The position numbers were made by a program, and so were the translations under genes. Positions 35,014 to 48,030 of a stretch of 64,000 nucleotides of DNA are shown piece by piece. The notes under the pieces are model-generated. The model was not told the origin of the DNA and made no database searches. It saw only the letters and a list, made by a program, of their open reading frames with translations. Location: NCBI GenBank assembly GCA_026932145.1, contig JAIXKT010000046.1:10602-74601 (forward strand), read 5' to 3'. Origin of the DNA: Bacteroidia bacterium. GTDB lineage: Bacteria > Bacteroidota > Bacteroidia > J057 > JAIXKT01. How positions within the stretch are numbered: position 1 is the first letter of the stretch; each line of letters starts with the position of its first letter.

Positions 35014-37746
35014 ATGCAAATCTTATCTAATAATTATCTCCGGTATCTTTATACAATATTTCTCATTGTATTTCTTCCAAACTGGGCTACTGCTTCGCAC
35101 AACCTCGCAGGGCAAATTACCTACAAAAAAGTAGGGATGAATACATTTGAAATCCTTTTAACTACCTATACTGACCCCATTGCACAAGGCGTTGATAGAT
35201 GCTCTGCTGATCTTGAAATATGGGGATTTATGAACGGCCAATATATAAAATTTGATGTAATTAAAGATATTCCTCGCGAAAATGGCCCCACCGGTTCTAA
35301 CTGCTCTCCCCCGCAAAGAATGGGAATCTTTGTACGCTCTAACATCAAAAAAAACTACTACAGAACAACTTATACTTTTAACGGGCCGGGTAAGTTTTCC
35401 GTCAGATATTTTGATTTAGCCCGAAAAGATAATATTATCAATATGGATAGATCCGGTTCTACGGCTTTTTATCTTGAAACAATTTTGTATAATCCTATTT
35501 CCGGAGACAATAATTCGCCCATTTTGCTCAATGACCCGTTAGATGATGCTTGTACTGGCCGCCGGTGGACACATAACCCGGGTGCCTATGACCCAGACGG
35601 AGATTCTCTCGCTTTCAGCTTGATTCCTTGTCAGCAATATGATCCCGATAACGGCATTAACACACCTATACAGGTCGCAAATTATCGCTACCCAAATGCC
35701 TTTGGCGGTACTTTTACTATTGACCCCTATTCAGGATTAATTACATGGAACACTCCTGTACAAGTAGGACTATACAATATCTCAATACTAATTGAAGAGT
35801 TTAGAAATGGCCGACTTGTAGGGCACATCATAAGAGATATGGGGATTATCGTTGGCCCCTGTAATAACGATCCACCTATTATCAATGCACCTACCGAACT
35901 TTGCTCTAAACCCGGACAGTCTTTAGTGTTTAATATAACAACTAATGATATTAACCTCGGAGATAGTGTTTATCTATATCTCAATAACGGTGATATGGGA
36001 AATAACGGCCCTTTTCAGGTTCCGATAGGAAAGCCAACCATGTCTCCACCATTAGAACAATTTCCGGTAAAAGGTTTTCCAGTTATTGCTGCTACTTTTC
36101 GCTGGGATATATTTTGCGAACATATTCAAATAAGCCCTTATCAATTAGATTTTTATGCCCATGATAATTTATTAAACCATTATACCTTAGCAGATAATAA
36201 AGTTACCCGAATTAGGATTGTTCCACCAAGTACCCAACTGATACAAGCTACTACTCAGCCCGGACACAAGATTAAAATAGTCTGGAAACCCAATCCTTGT
36301 TCTAATGCTATTGGTTACGATATTTATCGCTCTACGGGAATTTCTGGCCATATTGATACGACCTGCTGCACTAATACCGCATTATCCGGGTACGAAAAAG
36401 TTGGCCAAACAGATAGCTGGGCAGATACTTCTTTGGTAGATGACAATAATGGTAATGGCTTAGATTATGTAGGCAGTTATTGTTATAGAGTTGTTTCTAT
36501 TTTTCCCCAGAACCAGCCAAGCTGTGCATCTGAGCCTATCTGCGTAGAATTACAAAGAGATGCTCCAATATTGGTTACTAACTCGGTAATCTCTACCGAT
36601 GAATCAATCGGTAGTATCCAAGTAGCGTGGGCAAGACCGGATACTACCATTATTGATTCTATATTTTTCCCAAAACCCTATTATTATCAACTATTTCGCG
36701 CAAACGGTATCACCGGCGGTACACTTTTTCCAATAACTTCACCCATTATTAATTGGGCAGATACGGTATTTTTTGACCCTAATTTAAACACTAAGGATAG
36801 TGCCTATAAATATCAAGTAAAACTATTTGATTCAAATAACAATCTAATAGCAAACAGTAATCAAGCTTCTTCGGTTTATTTAAAAATAGCTCCTGCGGAT
36901 AAGTCTTTGGTTTTAGAATGGAATTTTCACACACCTTGGGCTGAAGATTCTTTTCAAATTTGGCGAAAAGCTCCCGGCGAGGTCAATTTTAGTCTTATTC
37001 AGACTGTTGATGCAACCCGAAACCGGTGGTTAGATAGCGGCCTTATGAATGGAGCTACTTACTGCTATTTCATAAAAAGCTATGGTAAATACGGGGTATC
37101 CAGTATTCGTCAGCCACTTATCAATGATTCTAACGAAACCTGCGGAGTACCTATTGACCTAACTCCTCCTTGCTTACCAGTTCGAGATTCTTTTAATATG
37201 GAACCAAACTGTACTGATTTCACGGTGGATTTTTGGTGGCCAAACTCAGATTCAAGTTGTGCTAGTGATTTGGATTTTTACTCAATCTATTTTAGCAGAA
37301 ATTCCGGTGGCCCCTATACTTTTCTAAAAAGAGTTACAGAACCCAAATATCTATTTTCCGACCCTGAACTATATTCAATTGCTGGATGCTTTGTAATCAC
37401 GGCTACTGATACCGTTGGAAATGAAAGTCCCTATTCTGCCGAATTTTGTGTAGATAATTGCCCCGATATTATCTTTCCAAACGTATTTACACCTAATGGA
37501 GACGGACGTAATGACTACTTTATTCCAATTAAAGCACGGTCAGTAAAAAGTATCCGATTACAAATCTTTGATAGATGGGGCGTTTGGTTATCTTCCTCAA
37601 ATAATATTAACAACCTCTGGGATGGTACTTATCACGGAAAAGATGTTCCAGAAGGAGTGTATTACTGGATAGCAGACGTAGAATTTGAGCACTTAGAAAC
37701 CCAAAAACCAAATAGCTATCGCGGAGTTATCACTTTGCTGCGCTAA
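35014..37746 (+). CDS. Large secreted protein with T9SS type B (gliding-associated) C-terminal domain
   Basis: A 910-residue exported protein. After a signal peptide (LYTIFLIVFLPNWATA, cut near SHNLAG), residues ~30-290 form a conserved N-terminal module often seen in such proteins (ASHNLAGQITYKK; YYRTTYTFNGPGKFSVRYFD; DPDGDSLAFSLIPCQQYDPD, a cadherin-like piece). Two or three fibronectin-III-like regions follow (about 410-520, 530-640, 645-740). The C-terminus is the CHU-type sorting domain: PNVFTPNGDGRNDYFIPIKA, LQIFDRWGVWL, NLWDGTYHGKDVPEGVYYWI. It is exported by Sec, then by type IX secretion to the cell surface. Role: surface adhesin or motility/biofilm factor by inference. It carries many cysteines. 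Confidence 0.9.
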   Translation: MQILSNNYLRYLYTIFLIVFLPNWATASHNLAGQITYKKVGMNTFEILLTTYTDPIAQGVDRCSADLEIWGFMNGQYIKFDVIKDIPRENGPTGSNCSPPQRMGIFVRSNIKKNYYRTTYTFNGPGKFSVRYFDLARKDNIINMDRSGSTAFYLETILYNPISGDNNSPILLNDPLDDACTGRRWTHNPGAYDPDGDSLAFSLIPCQQYDPDNGINTPIQVANYRYPNAFGGTFTIDPYSGLITWNTPVQVGLYNISILIEEFRNGRLVGHIIRDMGIIVGPCNNDPPIINAPTELCSKPGQSLVFNITTNDINLGDSVYLYLNNGDMGNNGPFQVPIGKPTMSPPLEQFPVKGFPVIAATFRWDIFCEHIQISPYQLDFYAHDNLLNHYTLADNKVTRIRIVPPSTQLIQATTQPGHKIKIVWKPNPCSNAIGYDIYRSTGISGHIDTTCCTNTALSGYEKVGQTDSWADTSLVDDNNGNGLDYVGSYCYRVVSIFPQNQPSCASEPICVELQRDAPILVTNSVISTDESIGSIQVAWARPDTTIIDSIFFPKPYYYQLFRANGITGGTLFPITSPIINWADTVFFDPNLNTKDSAYKYQVKLFDSNNNLIANSNQASSVYLKIAPADKSLVLEWNFHTPWAEDSFQIWRKAPGEVNFSLIQTVDATRNRWLDSGLMNGATYCYFIKSYGKYGVSSIRQPLINDSNETCGVPIDLTPPCLPVRDSFNMEPNCTDFTVDFWWPNSDSSCASDLDFYSIYFSRNSGGPYTFLKRVTEPKYLFSDPELYSIAGCFVITATDTVGNESPYSAEFCVDNCPDIIFPNVFTPNGDGRNDYFIPIKARSVKSIRLQIFDRWGVWLSSSNNINNLWDGTYHGKDVPEGVYYWIADVEFEHLETQKPNSYRGVITLLR

Positions 37747-37780
37747 ATGAAGTAGCACAAAACTCGACCTGATTTAGGGA

Positions 37781-37823
37781 TTGTGGTTCAGAAAATATGA
37801 AAGTTATAATTTCTAAGCCACAA
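37781..37823. terminator. Hairpin between convergent genes
   Basis: TTGTGGTTCAGAAA (37781-37794) pairs with TTTCTAAGCCACAA (37810-37823), 14 bp with one mismatch and one G-U. The 16-base sequence TTGTGGTTCAGAAAAT is repeated exactly at 11775-11790, also beside a terminator. It lies between the ends of the T9SS gene and the gtrA-like gene. Confidence 0.55.
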
Positions 37824-37851
37824 CCCAAAAGACAAACTGATTTCTACGTAA

Positions 37852-38331
37852 TCATGTAGTATTTGGCTTATGTGCTTCAAAGGAGAAAAATTTATGGCTA
37901 AAAAAACTGATGCTTGCAATAATAATTGCAGAAGTTCCTCGAGCTACGAAAGCCAATGAAGGAGTGTGTGATGTAAATAACTCCGTCAGTTTCAGTGTCA
38001 TAAAGTTTGTCATGTACCAGTTTGCAACAAATACGATTCCTGCAACCATCAAAAAACGGCTAAGTTGAGTGCGTGTCCTGAGTTGTGATTCTCCAAAAAC
38101 AATCTTTTTAGAGAGCCAAAAATTGGTGAGTAACCCAACCGTAAAACTTATGGTTATAGAAAAAAGGTGTGGTCCAATGGCGAAACCGGCTAAGTGGACA
38201 ATTTTTTTTTCAAAAACACCATAAAAAAGCCATGCATATATGCTGGCATCCACCAAAGTAGCGGTACTTGCAGAAACCAGATAGCGAAACATAGGCTGTT
38301 TCCACGCTCCTATCAGTAGTTTTTTCAGCAT
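37852..38331 (-). CDS. GtrA-family membrane protein
   Basis: A 159-residue inner membrane protein with four helices, of the GtrA family that is thought to help translocate lipid-linked sugars (flippase for bactoprenyl-glucose) or otherwise aid polysaccharide modification. Motifs: FRYLVSASTATLVDASIYAW, SFTVGLLTNFWLSKKIVFGE (the conserved NF-x-x-x-x-x-x-F motif), and SFFSHKFFSFEA at the end. Its start overlaps the dxs stop by 7 bases, so it is translated from the dxs transcript. No glycosyltransferase partner is adjacent, so its substrate is unknown. Confidence 0.88.
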   Translation of the reverse strand: MLKKLLIGAWKQPMFRYLVSASTATLVDASIYAWLFYGVFEKKIVHLAGFAIGPHLFSITISFTVGLLTNFWLSKKIVFGESQLRTRTQLSRFLMVAGIVFVANWYMTNFMTLKLTELFTSHTPSLAFVARGTSAIIIASISFFSHKFFSFEAHKPNTT

Positions 38332-40271
38332 ACAATATTTACTTTCAGATAATTAAGTACCGTTTTTTGGATAGCTTCATAACCATAACCACATTCAGCA
38401 TATAACTGAGGTTGAGTCCCGTGCTCAACAACTCTATCGGGAACTCCCAAACGTTTGATAGGTAAGAAGTAGTTGTGTTCTGAGAACCATTCTAATATGG
38501 CACTACCTGCGCCTCCCATCAAACAGCCATCTTCTACTGTGATAACAAATTGATAATTAGACGCTACTTCGTGCAATAAGGCTTCGTCAAGGGGTTTTAT
38601 GAAACGTAAATCATAAATAGCGGGAGTAATTCCTTGCTGCATTAAATTTTTTCGGGCAGTGATGGCTTCTTCGGCCATTGTTCCGATTGTTAGAATAGCG
38701 ATATTTTGTCCGTCGCATATTTTCTCACCAGTTCCAATTGTTATTTCTTGAAATGGCGTTTTCCAGCCAATCATCGTGCCTTCGCCTCTGGGGTATCTAA
38801 TGGTGAATGGGCCTTTTGTTTTGGATAGCGAAGCGGTGTACATCAGATTTCTGAGCTGCTGTTCATTTCTGGGGGCGGAAACGACAATGTTAGGAATACA
38901 ACGCATATAGGCTAAGTCGTATGCACCGTGATGTGTAGCTCCGTCAGCACCGACTAAGCCTCCTCTGTCTAAACAAAATACTACCGGTAATTCTTGAATA
39001 GCAACATCATGAATAACTTGATCATAAGCACGTTGCATAAATGACGAGTAAATATTGCAAAATGGTACTAACCCTTGGGTAGCTAAGCCGGCTGAAAAAG
39101 TAACGGCATGCTGCTCTGCTATCCCCACGTCAAAGGTTCTTTGCGGCATCTTTTCCATCATTAGATTTAGGCTACAGCCGGAAGGCATCGCCGGAGTTAT
39201 GCCCATGATTTTATCATTTTGCTCGGCTAACTCTACAATTGTATATCCAAAAACATCTTGAAACTTTGGTGGGCTTGGAATATTAGTAGGTACAGAAAAG
39301 GATTTTCCGGTAATTTTGTCAAAGTTAAAACTCGGTGCGTGCCATTTGGTTTGGTCAGCTTCGGCAGGGGCAAAACCTTTACCCTTAACGGTAACACAAT
39401 GAAGCAACTTAGGGCCTTGAATCTTTTTTAAATCCTGCAATACATGAGCTAAGTGGGTAACATCATGGCCATCAATAGGTCCAAAGTAACGGAACTTTAA
39501 GGCTTCAAACAGCATTCCCGGTTTAGATAAGTTTGCCGTTAATAAGTCTTCTAACTTACTGGCTACAAATCGGGCTTTAGAGCTTAATCTGTCAATTTTT
39601 CCAAGTAATTTCCATGCTTCGTCACGGATGTAATTGTATGTTCTTGATGTAGTTATGTCTGTTAGATAGTCTTTTAGTGCTCCCACATTAGGGTCAATAG
39701 ACATACAGTTATCGTTTAAGATGACTAAGATATTGGAGTTTTCTACTCCGGCGTGGTTTAGGGCTTCAAAGGCTAGTCCGGCTGTCATGGCTCCGTCACC
39801 GATTACCGCAATATGCTGTCGGGTGTGATTTCCGGCATATTGAGCCGCAACAGCCATCCCTAATACTGCTGAAATTGATGTTGAAGAATGCCCTACACCA
39901 AAGGCATCATAAATGGATTCCGAACGCTTAGGAAAGCCAGAAATACCTTGATATAAACGATTTGTATGAAATTTTTCTCTTCTTCCGGTGATGATTTTGT
40001 GCCCATACGCTTGGTGGCCAACATCCCAAACAACTAAGTCTTCGGGTGTGTTAAACACATAATGAAGAGCCGTTGTTAGCTCCACAACCCCCAAACTCGC
40101 TGCAAAATGCCCCCCATGAATAGAGCAGTGTTCTATAATATAGTTTCTCAATTCTTGGGAAAATTCAAATAATTTTCCTTCCGGTAATTGTCTTAAATCT
40201 TCAGGGTAAATAACCTTGGCTAATAAATCGCCCACAGAAATTGCTTCTTTTCCAACAGGATTAGTGTTCAT
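38325..40271 (-). CDS. dxs: 1-deoxy-D-xylulose-5-phosphate synthase
   Basis: First step of the MEP isoprenoid pathway: condenses pyruvate and glyceraldehyde 3-phosphate with thiamine diphosphate. The 648 residues show the N-terminal HCSIHGGHFAASLGVVELT and DVGHQAYGHKIITGR, the thiamine motif GDGAMTAGLAFEALNHAG to NDN, and the pyrimidine-domain DRGGLVGADGATHHGAYDLA. The C-terminal transketolase domain ends YGYEAIQKTVLNYL. Normal length. A -7 element TACATTTG and a hairpin precede the start. The gtrA-like gene overlaps its end. Confidence 0.97.
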   Translation of the reverse strand: MNTNPVGKEAISVGDLLAKVIYPEDLRQLPEGKLFEFSQELRNYIIEHCSIHGGHFAASLGVVELTTALHYVFNTPEDLVVWDVGHQAYGHKIITGRREKFHTNRLYQGISGFPKRSESIYDAFGVGHSSTSISAVLGMAVAAQYAGNHTRQHIAVIGDGAMTAGLAFEALNHAGVENSNILVILNDNCMSIDPNVGALKDYLTDITTSRTYNYIRDEAWKLLGKIDRLSSKARFVASKLEDLLTANLSKPGMLFEALKFRYFGPIDGHDVTHLAHVLQDLKKIQGPKLLHCVTVKGKGFAPAEADQTKWHAPSFNFDKITGKSFSVPTNIPSPPKFQDVFGYTIVELAEQNDKIMGITPAMPSGCSLNLMMEKMPQRTFDVGIAEQHAVTFSAGLATQGLVPFCNIYSSFMQRAYDQVIHDVAIQELPVVFCLDRGGLVGADGATHHGAYDLAYMRCIPNIVVSAPRNEQQLRNLMYTASLSKTKGPFTIRYPRGEGTMIGWKTPFQEITIGTGEKICDGQNIAILTIGTMAEEAITARKNLMQQGITPAIYDLRFIKPLDEALLHEVASNYQFVITVEDGCLMGGAGSAILEWFSEHNYFLPIKRLGVPDRVVEHGTQPQLYAECGYGYEAIQKTVLNYLKVNIVC

Positions 40272-40290
40272 CTAAACAAAACTAAGGTAG

Positions 40291-40344
40291 GAGCAAAATT
40301 TTTTGCTCAAAATTTTGCAAATGTACGTTTTTTGGGCTTACAAA
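40291..40344 (-). promoter_or_regulatory. Promoter and leader hairpin of dxs
   Basis: Minus strand: TTTG (40341-40344), 15 bases, TACATTTG (40318-40325), then a leader of ~42 bases containing an 8-bp hairpin GAGCAAAA/TTTTGCTC (40291-40308). The -7 match is exact; the short spacer makes the -33 uncertain. Confidence 0.45.
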
Positions 40345-40419
40345 TGATAATTGAACCCTTTGATTAAAGGTTATCGTGTAATCCAGCTTAGCATAACAGC
40401 CTTTGCAAGAAAGCTACGC

Positions 40420-41850
40420 TTAGCTATGTTTCTGATTGATAGCTTCTTTTTTTAGTTTAAATAAATTTTCATCTATCAAAACAGGATATTTTTGTGGGTT
40501 TTCTATTTTAAATAATGCTGGATCAAATTTAGAGCGAAGCTCAAAATGATTTTTACGGATTTCTCGAAGGGTAAGTTCTGGGTAAATTCTTTTTCCTGAC
40601 TGCATTACCGGAACCAGCAAGTTTTGTGCATTGCTTGGAATGGTTTCTAAAAACGCTCCTGTTTCTGGGTGCACAAGTTGCTTATTTGACTCCGTAAAAG
40701 TATCTTGAATAAAATCAAACTGATTAAGATTATTGTTGCTAACTCGGAATACCGATAAATTTCCCGGTGTAGAAATCTTGATAACGTCTTCGGAAAGTTT
40801 AACGCGATAATGCCATTTTTCGTTTTGGTAAATTGCCGCTAATTTGTAAACGCCTCCTAAAGCCGGTTGGCCGTTGGCAGTTATGAGGTTAGTACCAACG
40901 CCCCAGACACCGATGGGGGCACCGTTTTTCTTTAGTGTAGCGATACTTTGCTCGTCTAAATCATTGGTAGCAACAACCTGGGTTTGGTGAAATCCGGCTT
41001 CATCTAACAATTTTCTGGCTAATTTACTGAGTAGTAATAAGTCTCCGGAGTCTAAGCGAATTGCATAAAAGGGAAAACCTGCTTGCTGTAGCTGTTTACC
41101 AACGGTAATTGCATTTAAGATGCCTTGCTCTGTGCTGTAAGTATCTACTAAGAAAGTGCAGTTATTGGGGAGGGCTTCAGCATAGGCACGAAATGCTGAT
41201 AGTTCGTCAGGGAAGGTCATTACCCAGCTGTGAGCATGTGTGCCACGAACCGGAATTCCAAATAATTTACCGGCTAAGACATTGGAGGTTGCGTGGCAGC
41301 CGCCAATATAAGCGGCTCTGGTGGCACTTATCCCCCCGTCAAGTCCCTGTGCGCGTCTTAGCCCAAACTCTAATACCGGATCTCCACCAGTAACGGTAAT
41401 AATTCGGCTCGCCTTTGTGGCAATTAAAGTCTGAAAATTGATAATGGTAAGTAATGCTGTTTCTACTAATTGACATTGATACAATGGCCCGGTAATCTTC
41501 ATCAAAGGTTGATTGGGAAAAACAATTTCGCCTTCCGGAATAGCCTCAATATCAAGTTCTAACTCAAAGGTTCTTAAAAAATCCAAAAACTCCTTACTGA
41601 ATAACGGTTTATCATCATAGCCTGTAAGTGTTGAAAGAAATTCCAAATCACTTTCGGAAGGCCGGTAGTCTTTTAAAAACTGTAATGCTGTTTCTAACCC
41701 GGCACAAACCGCATACGCACCGTTAAAGGGGGGCTTGCGGAAATACAAGTTAAAAATAGCCCGTTGCTGGTGTATCCCATTTTTCCAATATCCATAAATC
41801 ATGGAAATCTGATATAAGTCCGTTAGTAAAAACTTATCTGTTAGCACCAT
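40420..41850 (-). CDS. pncB: Nicotinate phosphoribosyltransferase
   Basis: Salvages nicotinate to nicotinate mononucleotide for NAD synthesis. The 476 residues match the longer bacterial PncB class: LTDLYQISMIYGYWKNGIHQ at the N-terminus, FGLRRAQGLDGGISATRAAY, the phosphorylated-His region VRGTHAHSWVMTFPDELSAF, and the PRPP-site IRLDSGDLLLLSKLARKLLD, then GVGTNLITANGQPALGGVYK. Single gene; tRNA-Val lies just upstream on the same strand, separated by the tRNA terminator. Confidence 0.95.
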   Translation of the reverse strand: MVLTDKFLLTDLYQISMIYGYWKNGIHQQRAIFNLYFRKPPFNGAYAVCAGLETALQFLKDYRPSESDLEFLSTLTGYDDKPLFSKEFLDFLRTFELELDIEAIPEGEIVFPNQPLMKITGPLYQCQLVETALLTIINFQTLIATKASRIITVTGGDPVLEFGLRRAQGLDGGISATRAAYIGGCHATSNVLAGKLFGIPVRGTHAHSWVMTFPDELSAFRAYAEALPNNCTFLVDTYSTEQGILNAITVGKQLQQAGFPFYAIRLDSGDLLLLSKLARKLLDEAGFHQTQVVATNDLDEQSIATLKKNGAPIGVWGVGTNLITANGQPALGGVYKLAAIYQNEKWHYRVKLSEDVIKISTPGNLSVFRVSNNNLNQFDFIQDTFTESNKQLVHPETGAFLETIPSNAQNLLVPVMQSGKRIYPELTLREIRKNHFELRSKFDPALFKIENPQKYPVLIDENLFKLKKEAINQKHS

Positions 41851-41881
41851 ATTCAGGAAAATAAACTGTTGTTAAATAAAA

Positions 41882-41905
41882 AAAGCACTCTATAAGGAGT
41901 GCTTT
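41882..41905 (-). terminator. Terminator of tRNA-Val
   Basis: 9-bp stem AAAGCACTC / GAGTGCTTT, followed on the minus strand by more than six T. It touches the 3' CCA end of the tRNA, so transcription ends immediately after it. Confidence 0.85.
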
Positions 41906-41982
41906 GGTGGGAATTGAGGGATTCGAACCCCCGACCCTCTGCTTGTAAGGCAGATGCTCTGAACCAACTGAGCTAAATTCCC
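41905..41982 (-). tRNA. tRNA-Val (anticodon UAC)
   Basis: Folds as a full cloverleaf with an encoded CCA. Acceptor stem GGGAATT/AATTCCC, D arm GCTC-loop-GAGC, anticodon stem TCTGC/GCAGA around loop CTTACAA (anticodon TAC, decoding GUA/GUG-type valine codons), T arm with TTCGAAT in the loop. 78 nucleotides including CCA. Confidence 0.95.
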
Positions 41983-42223
41983 TAAAAACGAAGCGCAAAA
42001 TTACAATAACTAAGATTAAGCGCAACTACTTTTTTACAAAAAAATAGTAATCATTTGATAATTAGCAAGAAAAATATTATTGATAGTTAGTTTAAAAGAA
42101 AATTTAACCGTACAACAGTTGTTTATTGGAGGCATTTAAAGGTAGAAAGTTATTAACACAGCAAGTATTACCTACAAATAGCCACGTTTTAGAAGTCAGA
42201 ATAAGTTTAATCTAAAAAAGTTA

Positions 42224-42254
42224 TTTGGAAATACAAAAAAAGGTTGTAGCTTTG
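42224..42254 (+). promoter_or_regulatory. Promoter of the rimP-nusA-infB-purS operon
   Basis: TTTG (42224-42227), exactly 19 bases, then TAGCTTTG (42247-42254): a full match to the Bacteroidota consensus TTTG-N19-TAnnTTTG, the best in the window. Transcription should start near 42259, giving a ~117-base leader. Confidence 0.75.
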
Positions 42255-42313
42255 CAGCCGGATCTTGGTTTAACGTGCTAAATAGAACTTTTGTTAAAAT
42301 ATCATTTGGTTTG

Positions 42314-42347
42314 TAGAAAAAGGGGGGGTGGAAACTTCCCTTTTCTA
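42314..42347 (+). promoter_or_regulatory. Structured leader hairpin before rimP
   Basis: TAGAAAAAGGG followed by a G-run pairs with CCCTTTTCTA across a short loop, about 10 bp with one bulge. No T-run follows, so it is not a simple terminator. It lies in the long leader of the operon, 29 bases before the chosen rimP start, and may be a site for autogenous control by a product of the operon; this is inference. Confidence 0.4.
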
Positions 42348-42375
42348 TTTAAAAAAAGGTCTCAAAAGATTAACT

Positions 42376-42885
42376 ATGAAGAATCTGATTTCTTCTACAT
42401 TACGGGAAAGTATTGAGTTGATAGTTCAAACAGAGCTGCCAGAGGGTTTTTTAGTGGATATTTTGCTATCCCGCGGGCCACAATCTCTGTTAGAAATACT
42501 TGTAGATACCGAACAAGGAGTTTGTTTGGAAGATTGTGTCCGTATAAGTAGAGCACTAAACCCGATATTAGAGCAGGATTTAACATTAGACTTTCCCTAT
42601 AATTTAATTGTATCTTCTCCCGGCTTAGATAGACCCCTGAGCCACGAAAGACAATTTAAGCGCTATACAGATAAGTTAGTGGAAGTCAAGTATATAGACG
42701 GTAACAAAAATACCGGGATATTGCGAAAAATGACCCCCGAATCTTATTACATATCACTGACACCCCCTAAAAGTAATAAAAAAAACATCAATCCGATAGA
42801 TACGGTAATTCCCAAAGAGCAAGTATCTGGAATTTATCCCGGAATATCTTTTAAAGAAAACTATGATAGAAAAACAAATGATTAA
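42376..42885 (+). CDS. rimP: Ribosome maturation factor RimP
   Basis: Needed for 30S subunit maturation. ~169 residues from ATG 42376, which begins MKNLISSTLRESIELIV; an upstream ATG at 42328 would place the start inside the leader hairpin and adds an atypical tail. Conserved segments are LEILVDTEQGVCLEDCVRIS, ALNPILEQDL, the signature YNLIVSSPGLDRPLSHERQF, and the SH3-like C-terminal domain. First gene of rimP-nusA-infB, a near-universal order. Confidence 0.93.
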   Translation: MKNLISSTLRESIELIVQTELPEGFLVDILLSRGPQSLLEILVDTEQGVCLEDCVRISRALNPILEQDLTLDFPYNLIVSSPGLDRPLSHERQFKRYTDKLVEVKYIDGNKNTGILRKMTPESYYISLTPPKSNKKNINPIDTVIPKEQVSGIYPGISFKENYDRKTND

Positions 42886-42906
42886 CCCAATTCAATTTGG
42901 AAAAAG

Positions 42907-44208
42907 ATGAAAAAGAGTGCGGCTAACCCTAAGAGTGCAAAAATGGCGGCGCAACTTACCCCCAAAGATGAGCGCAATGAGCTAATGGACTCTATGCGTG
43001 AATTTGCTATGTCCAAACAAATTTCTAATGAGGACTTTATGCAAATTATGGAAGAAGTTTTTCGGTTTATGGTTAAGAAAAAATATGGTACTGACGAAAA
43101 CTTTCAATTTATCGTAAACCCTGATAAAGGCGACATACAGGCTTTTCGAGAGCGCGAAATCGTAGAAGACGGCGAAGTAGAAGACGGCTCACTGCAAATC
43201 GCAATCTCTGACGCTCTAAAAGTGGACTCAGATTATACCACAGGCGAATTTTTTCCCGAAGAAATAGACCTAAGAGAACTGGGCAGGCGGCTTGTACTCA
43301 CCGCAAAACAAACCCTCAACACCAAAATTAAAGACCTTGAACGAGCCCAAATCCTAAAACAATATAAAGATTTAGAGGGAACAATTGTAAATGGCGAAGT
43401 GTATCAAGTTTGGCGTAATGAAATGCTCGTTTTACACGATAATAACGAACTAATTTTACCCAAAACCGAACAAATCCCCAAAGACCACTTCAAAAAAGGC
43501 GATATGATTAAAGCCGTAATTAAAGAAGTGGTACTCAAGCAAAATGCCAATACGCCCAGAATTATCATTTCCCGAACAGACCCGTTGTTTTTAGAACGTT
43601 TATTTGAAGAAGAAGTTCCTGAAATAGCAGACGGCTTAATTACGGTCAAAAAAGTTGTTCGAGACCCCGGAGAACGCGCCAAAGTAGCCGTAGAAAGTTA
43701 TGACGACCGCATAGACCCCGTAGGCGCTTGCGTAGGCGTAAAAGGATCCCGTATCCACGGAATTATTAAAGAACTGCGCGGAGAAAATATTGACGTTATC
43801 AACTATTCATCAAACCCTGCAATATTTATTTCCCGAGCACTTGCCCCAGCTAAAATATCTACTATAAAAGTAGATGAAAAGAAAAAACGCGCAAACGTCT
43901 ATATGCAGTCTGACCAAATTTCAATGGCAATCGGAAAAGGCGGCCAAAATATTAAATTAGCAATTGCACTAACAGCCTATGAAATAGACGTTTATAGCGA
44001 AGTTGATCCCAATGAGGAGGACGTTGATTTAGATGAATTCAGAGACGAAATTGATGACTGGATTATTGACAGCCTACGCGAAATCGGCCTCGATTCTGCC
44101 AAATCAGTCTTAAAACTCACCATAGATGAACTCGCCCACAGAACAGACTTAGACCGCGAAACCTTACATGACGTTTTCGCAATATTAAAATCAGAATTTG
44201 AAAATTAA
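42907..44208 (+). CDS. nusA: Transcription termination/antitermination factor NusA
   Basis: RNA-polymerase-binding factor for pausing, termination and antitermination. 433 residues: N-terminal RNAP-binding domain ([19 protein letters not shown] region), S1 domain (about 150-220, [20 protein letters not shown]), then two KH domains ([24 protein letters not shown], and [19 protein letters not shown]), ending with one short helical segment ([20 protein letters not shown]). It lacks the second acidic repeat of the enterobacterial protein, as is usual outside proteobacteria. 21 bases after rimP. Confidence 0.95.
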   Translation: MKKSAANPKSAKMAAQLTPKDERNELMDSMREFAMSKQISNEDFMQIMEEVFRFMVKKKYGTDENFQFIVNPDKGDIQAFREREIVEDGEVEDGSLQIAISDALKVDSDYTTGEFFPEEIDLRELGRRLVLTAKQTLNTKIKDLERAQILKQYKDLEGTIVNGEVYQVWRNEMLVLHDNNELILPKTEQIPKDHFKKGDMIKAVIKEVVLKQNANTPRIIISRTDPLFLERLFEEEVPEIADGLITVKKVVRDPGERAKVAVESYDDRIDPVGACVGVKGSRIHGIIKELRGENIDVINYSSNPAIFISRALAPAKISTIKVDEKKKRANVYMQSDQISMAIGKGGQNIKLAIALTAYEIDVYSEVDPNEEDVDLDEFRDEIDDWIIDSLREIGLDSAKSVLKLTIDELAHRTDLDRETLHDVFAILKSEFEN

Positions 44209-44237
44209 CTTTAATAGTAACTCCCCGAACCGACTAT

Positions 44238-47666
<3,429 letters not shown>

Positions 47667-47669
47667 TTT

Positions 47670-47918
47670 ATGACTTTTTTGATTGACGTTCTCATTTTGC
47701 CACACCAGCAACTACTTGACCCTCAGGGAAAAGCTACTCTACATGGGCTAAAACAACTTGGTTTGCAGGCAGTAACAGATGTAAGAGTTGGTAAAAGAAT
47801 ACAACTTTCGGTGCAATCTGAAACTGCCGAAGAGGCACTTAGTTTTGCAACGCAAGCTGCCCAAAAACTATTAGCAAATCCAATAACGGAAACTTTTGAA
47901 ATACAACTTGTTTCTTAA
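47670..47918 (+). CDS. purS: Phosphoribosylformylglycinamidine synthase subunit PurS
   Basis: Small subunit that couples PurQ and PurL in the fourth step of purine synthesis. 82 residues: FLIDVLILPHQQLLDPQGKA, then LGLQAVTDVRVGKRIQLSVQ and AAQKLLANPITETFEIQLV, matching PurS throughout. It starts 3 bases after the infB stop, so it belongs to the rimP-nusA-infB transcript, an odd place for a purine gene. purQ and purL are not in the window. A strong terminator follows. Confidence 0.9.
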   Translation: MTFLIDVLILPHQQLLDPQGKATLHGLKQLGLQAVTDVRVGKRIQLSVQSETAEEALSFATQAAQKLLANPITETFEIQLVS

Positions 47919-47970
47919 AAAGTGATTAGTCTTAGGGAATATATTTTTTGAATTATAACTAAATAGCTAA

Positions 47971-48011
47971 AATATAAGGGCTGACTAAATAAAATAGTCA
48001 GCCCTTATATT
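47971..48011. terminator. Bidirectional terminator between purS and the DUF1573 gene
   Basis: Perfect 17-bp stem AATATAAGGGCTGACTA / TAGTCAGCCCTTATATT with a 7-base loop, between convergent genes. A/T-rich on both sides, so it can serve both strands. Confidence 0.88.
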
Positions 48012-48030
48012 ATTGGTTAAACTTGTAAAA

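Noticed and set aside
41834-42025. 63-codon minus-strand frame
   Set aside because: Covers tRNA-Val and its terminator; the tRNA fold is complete.
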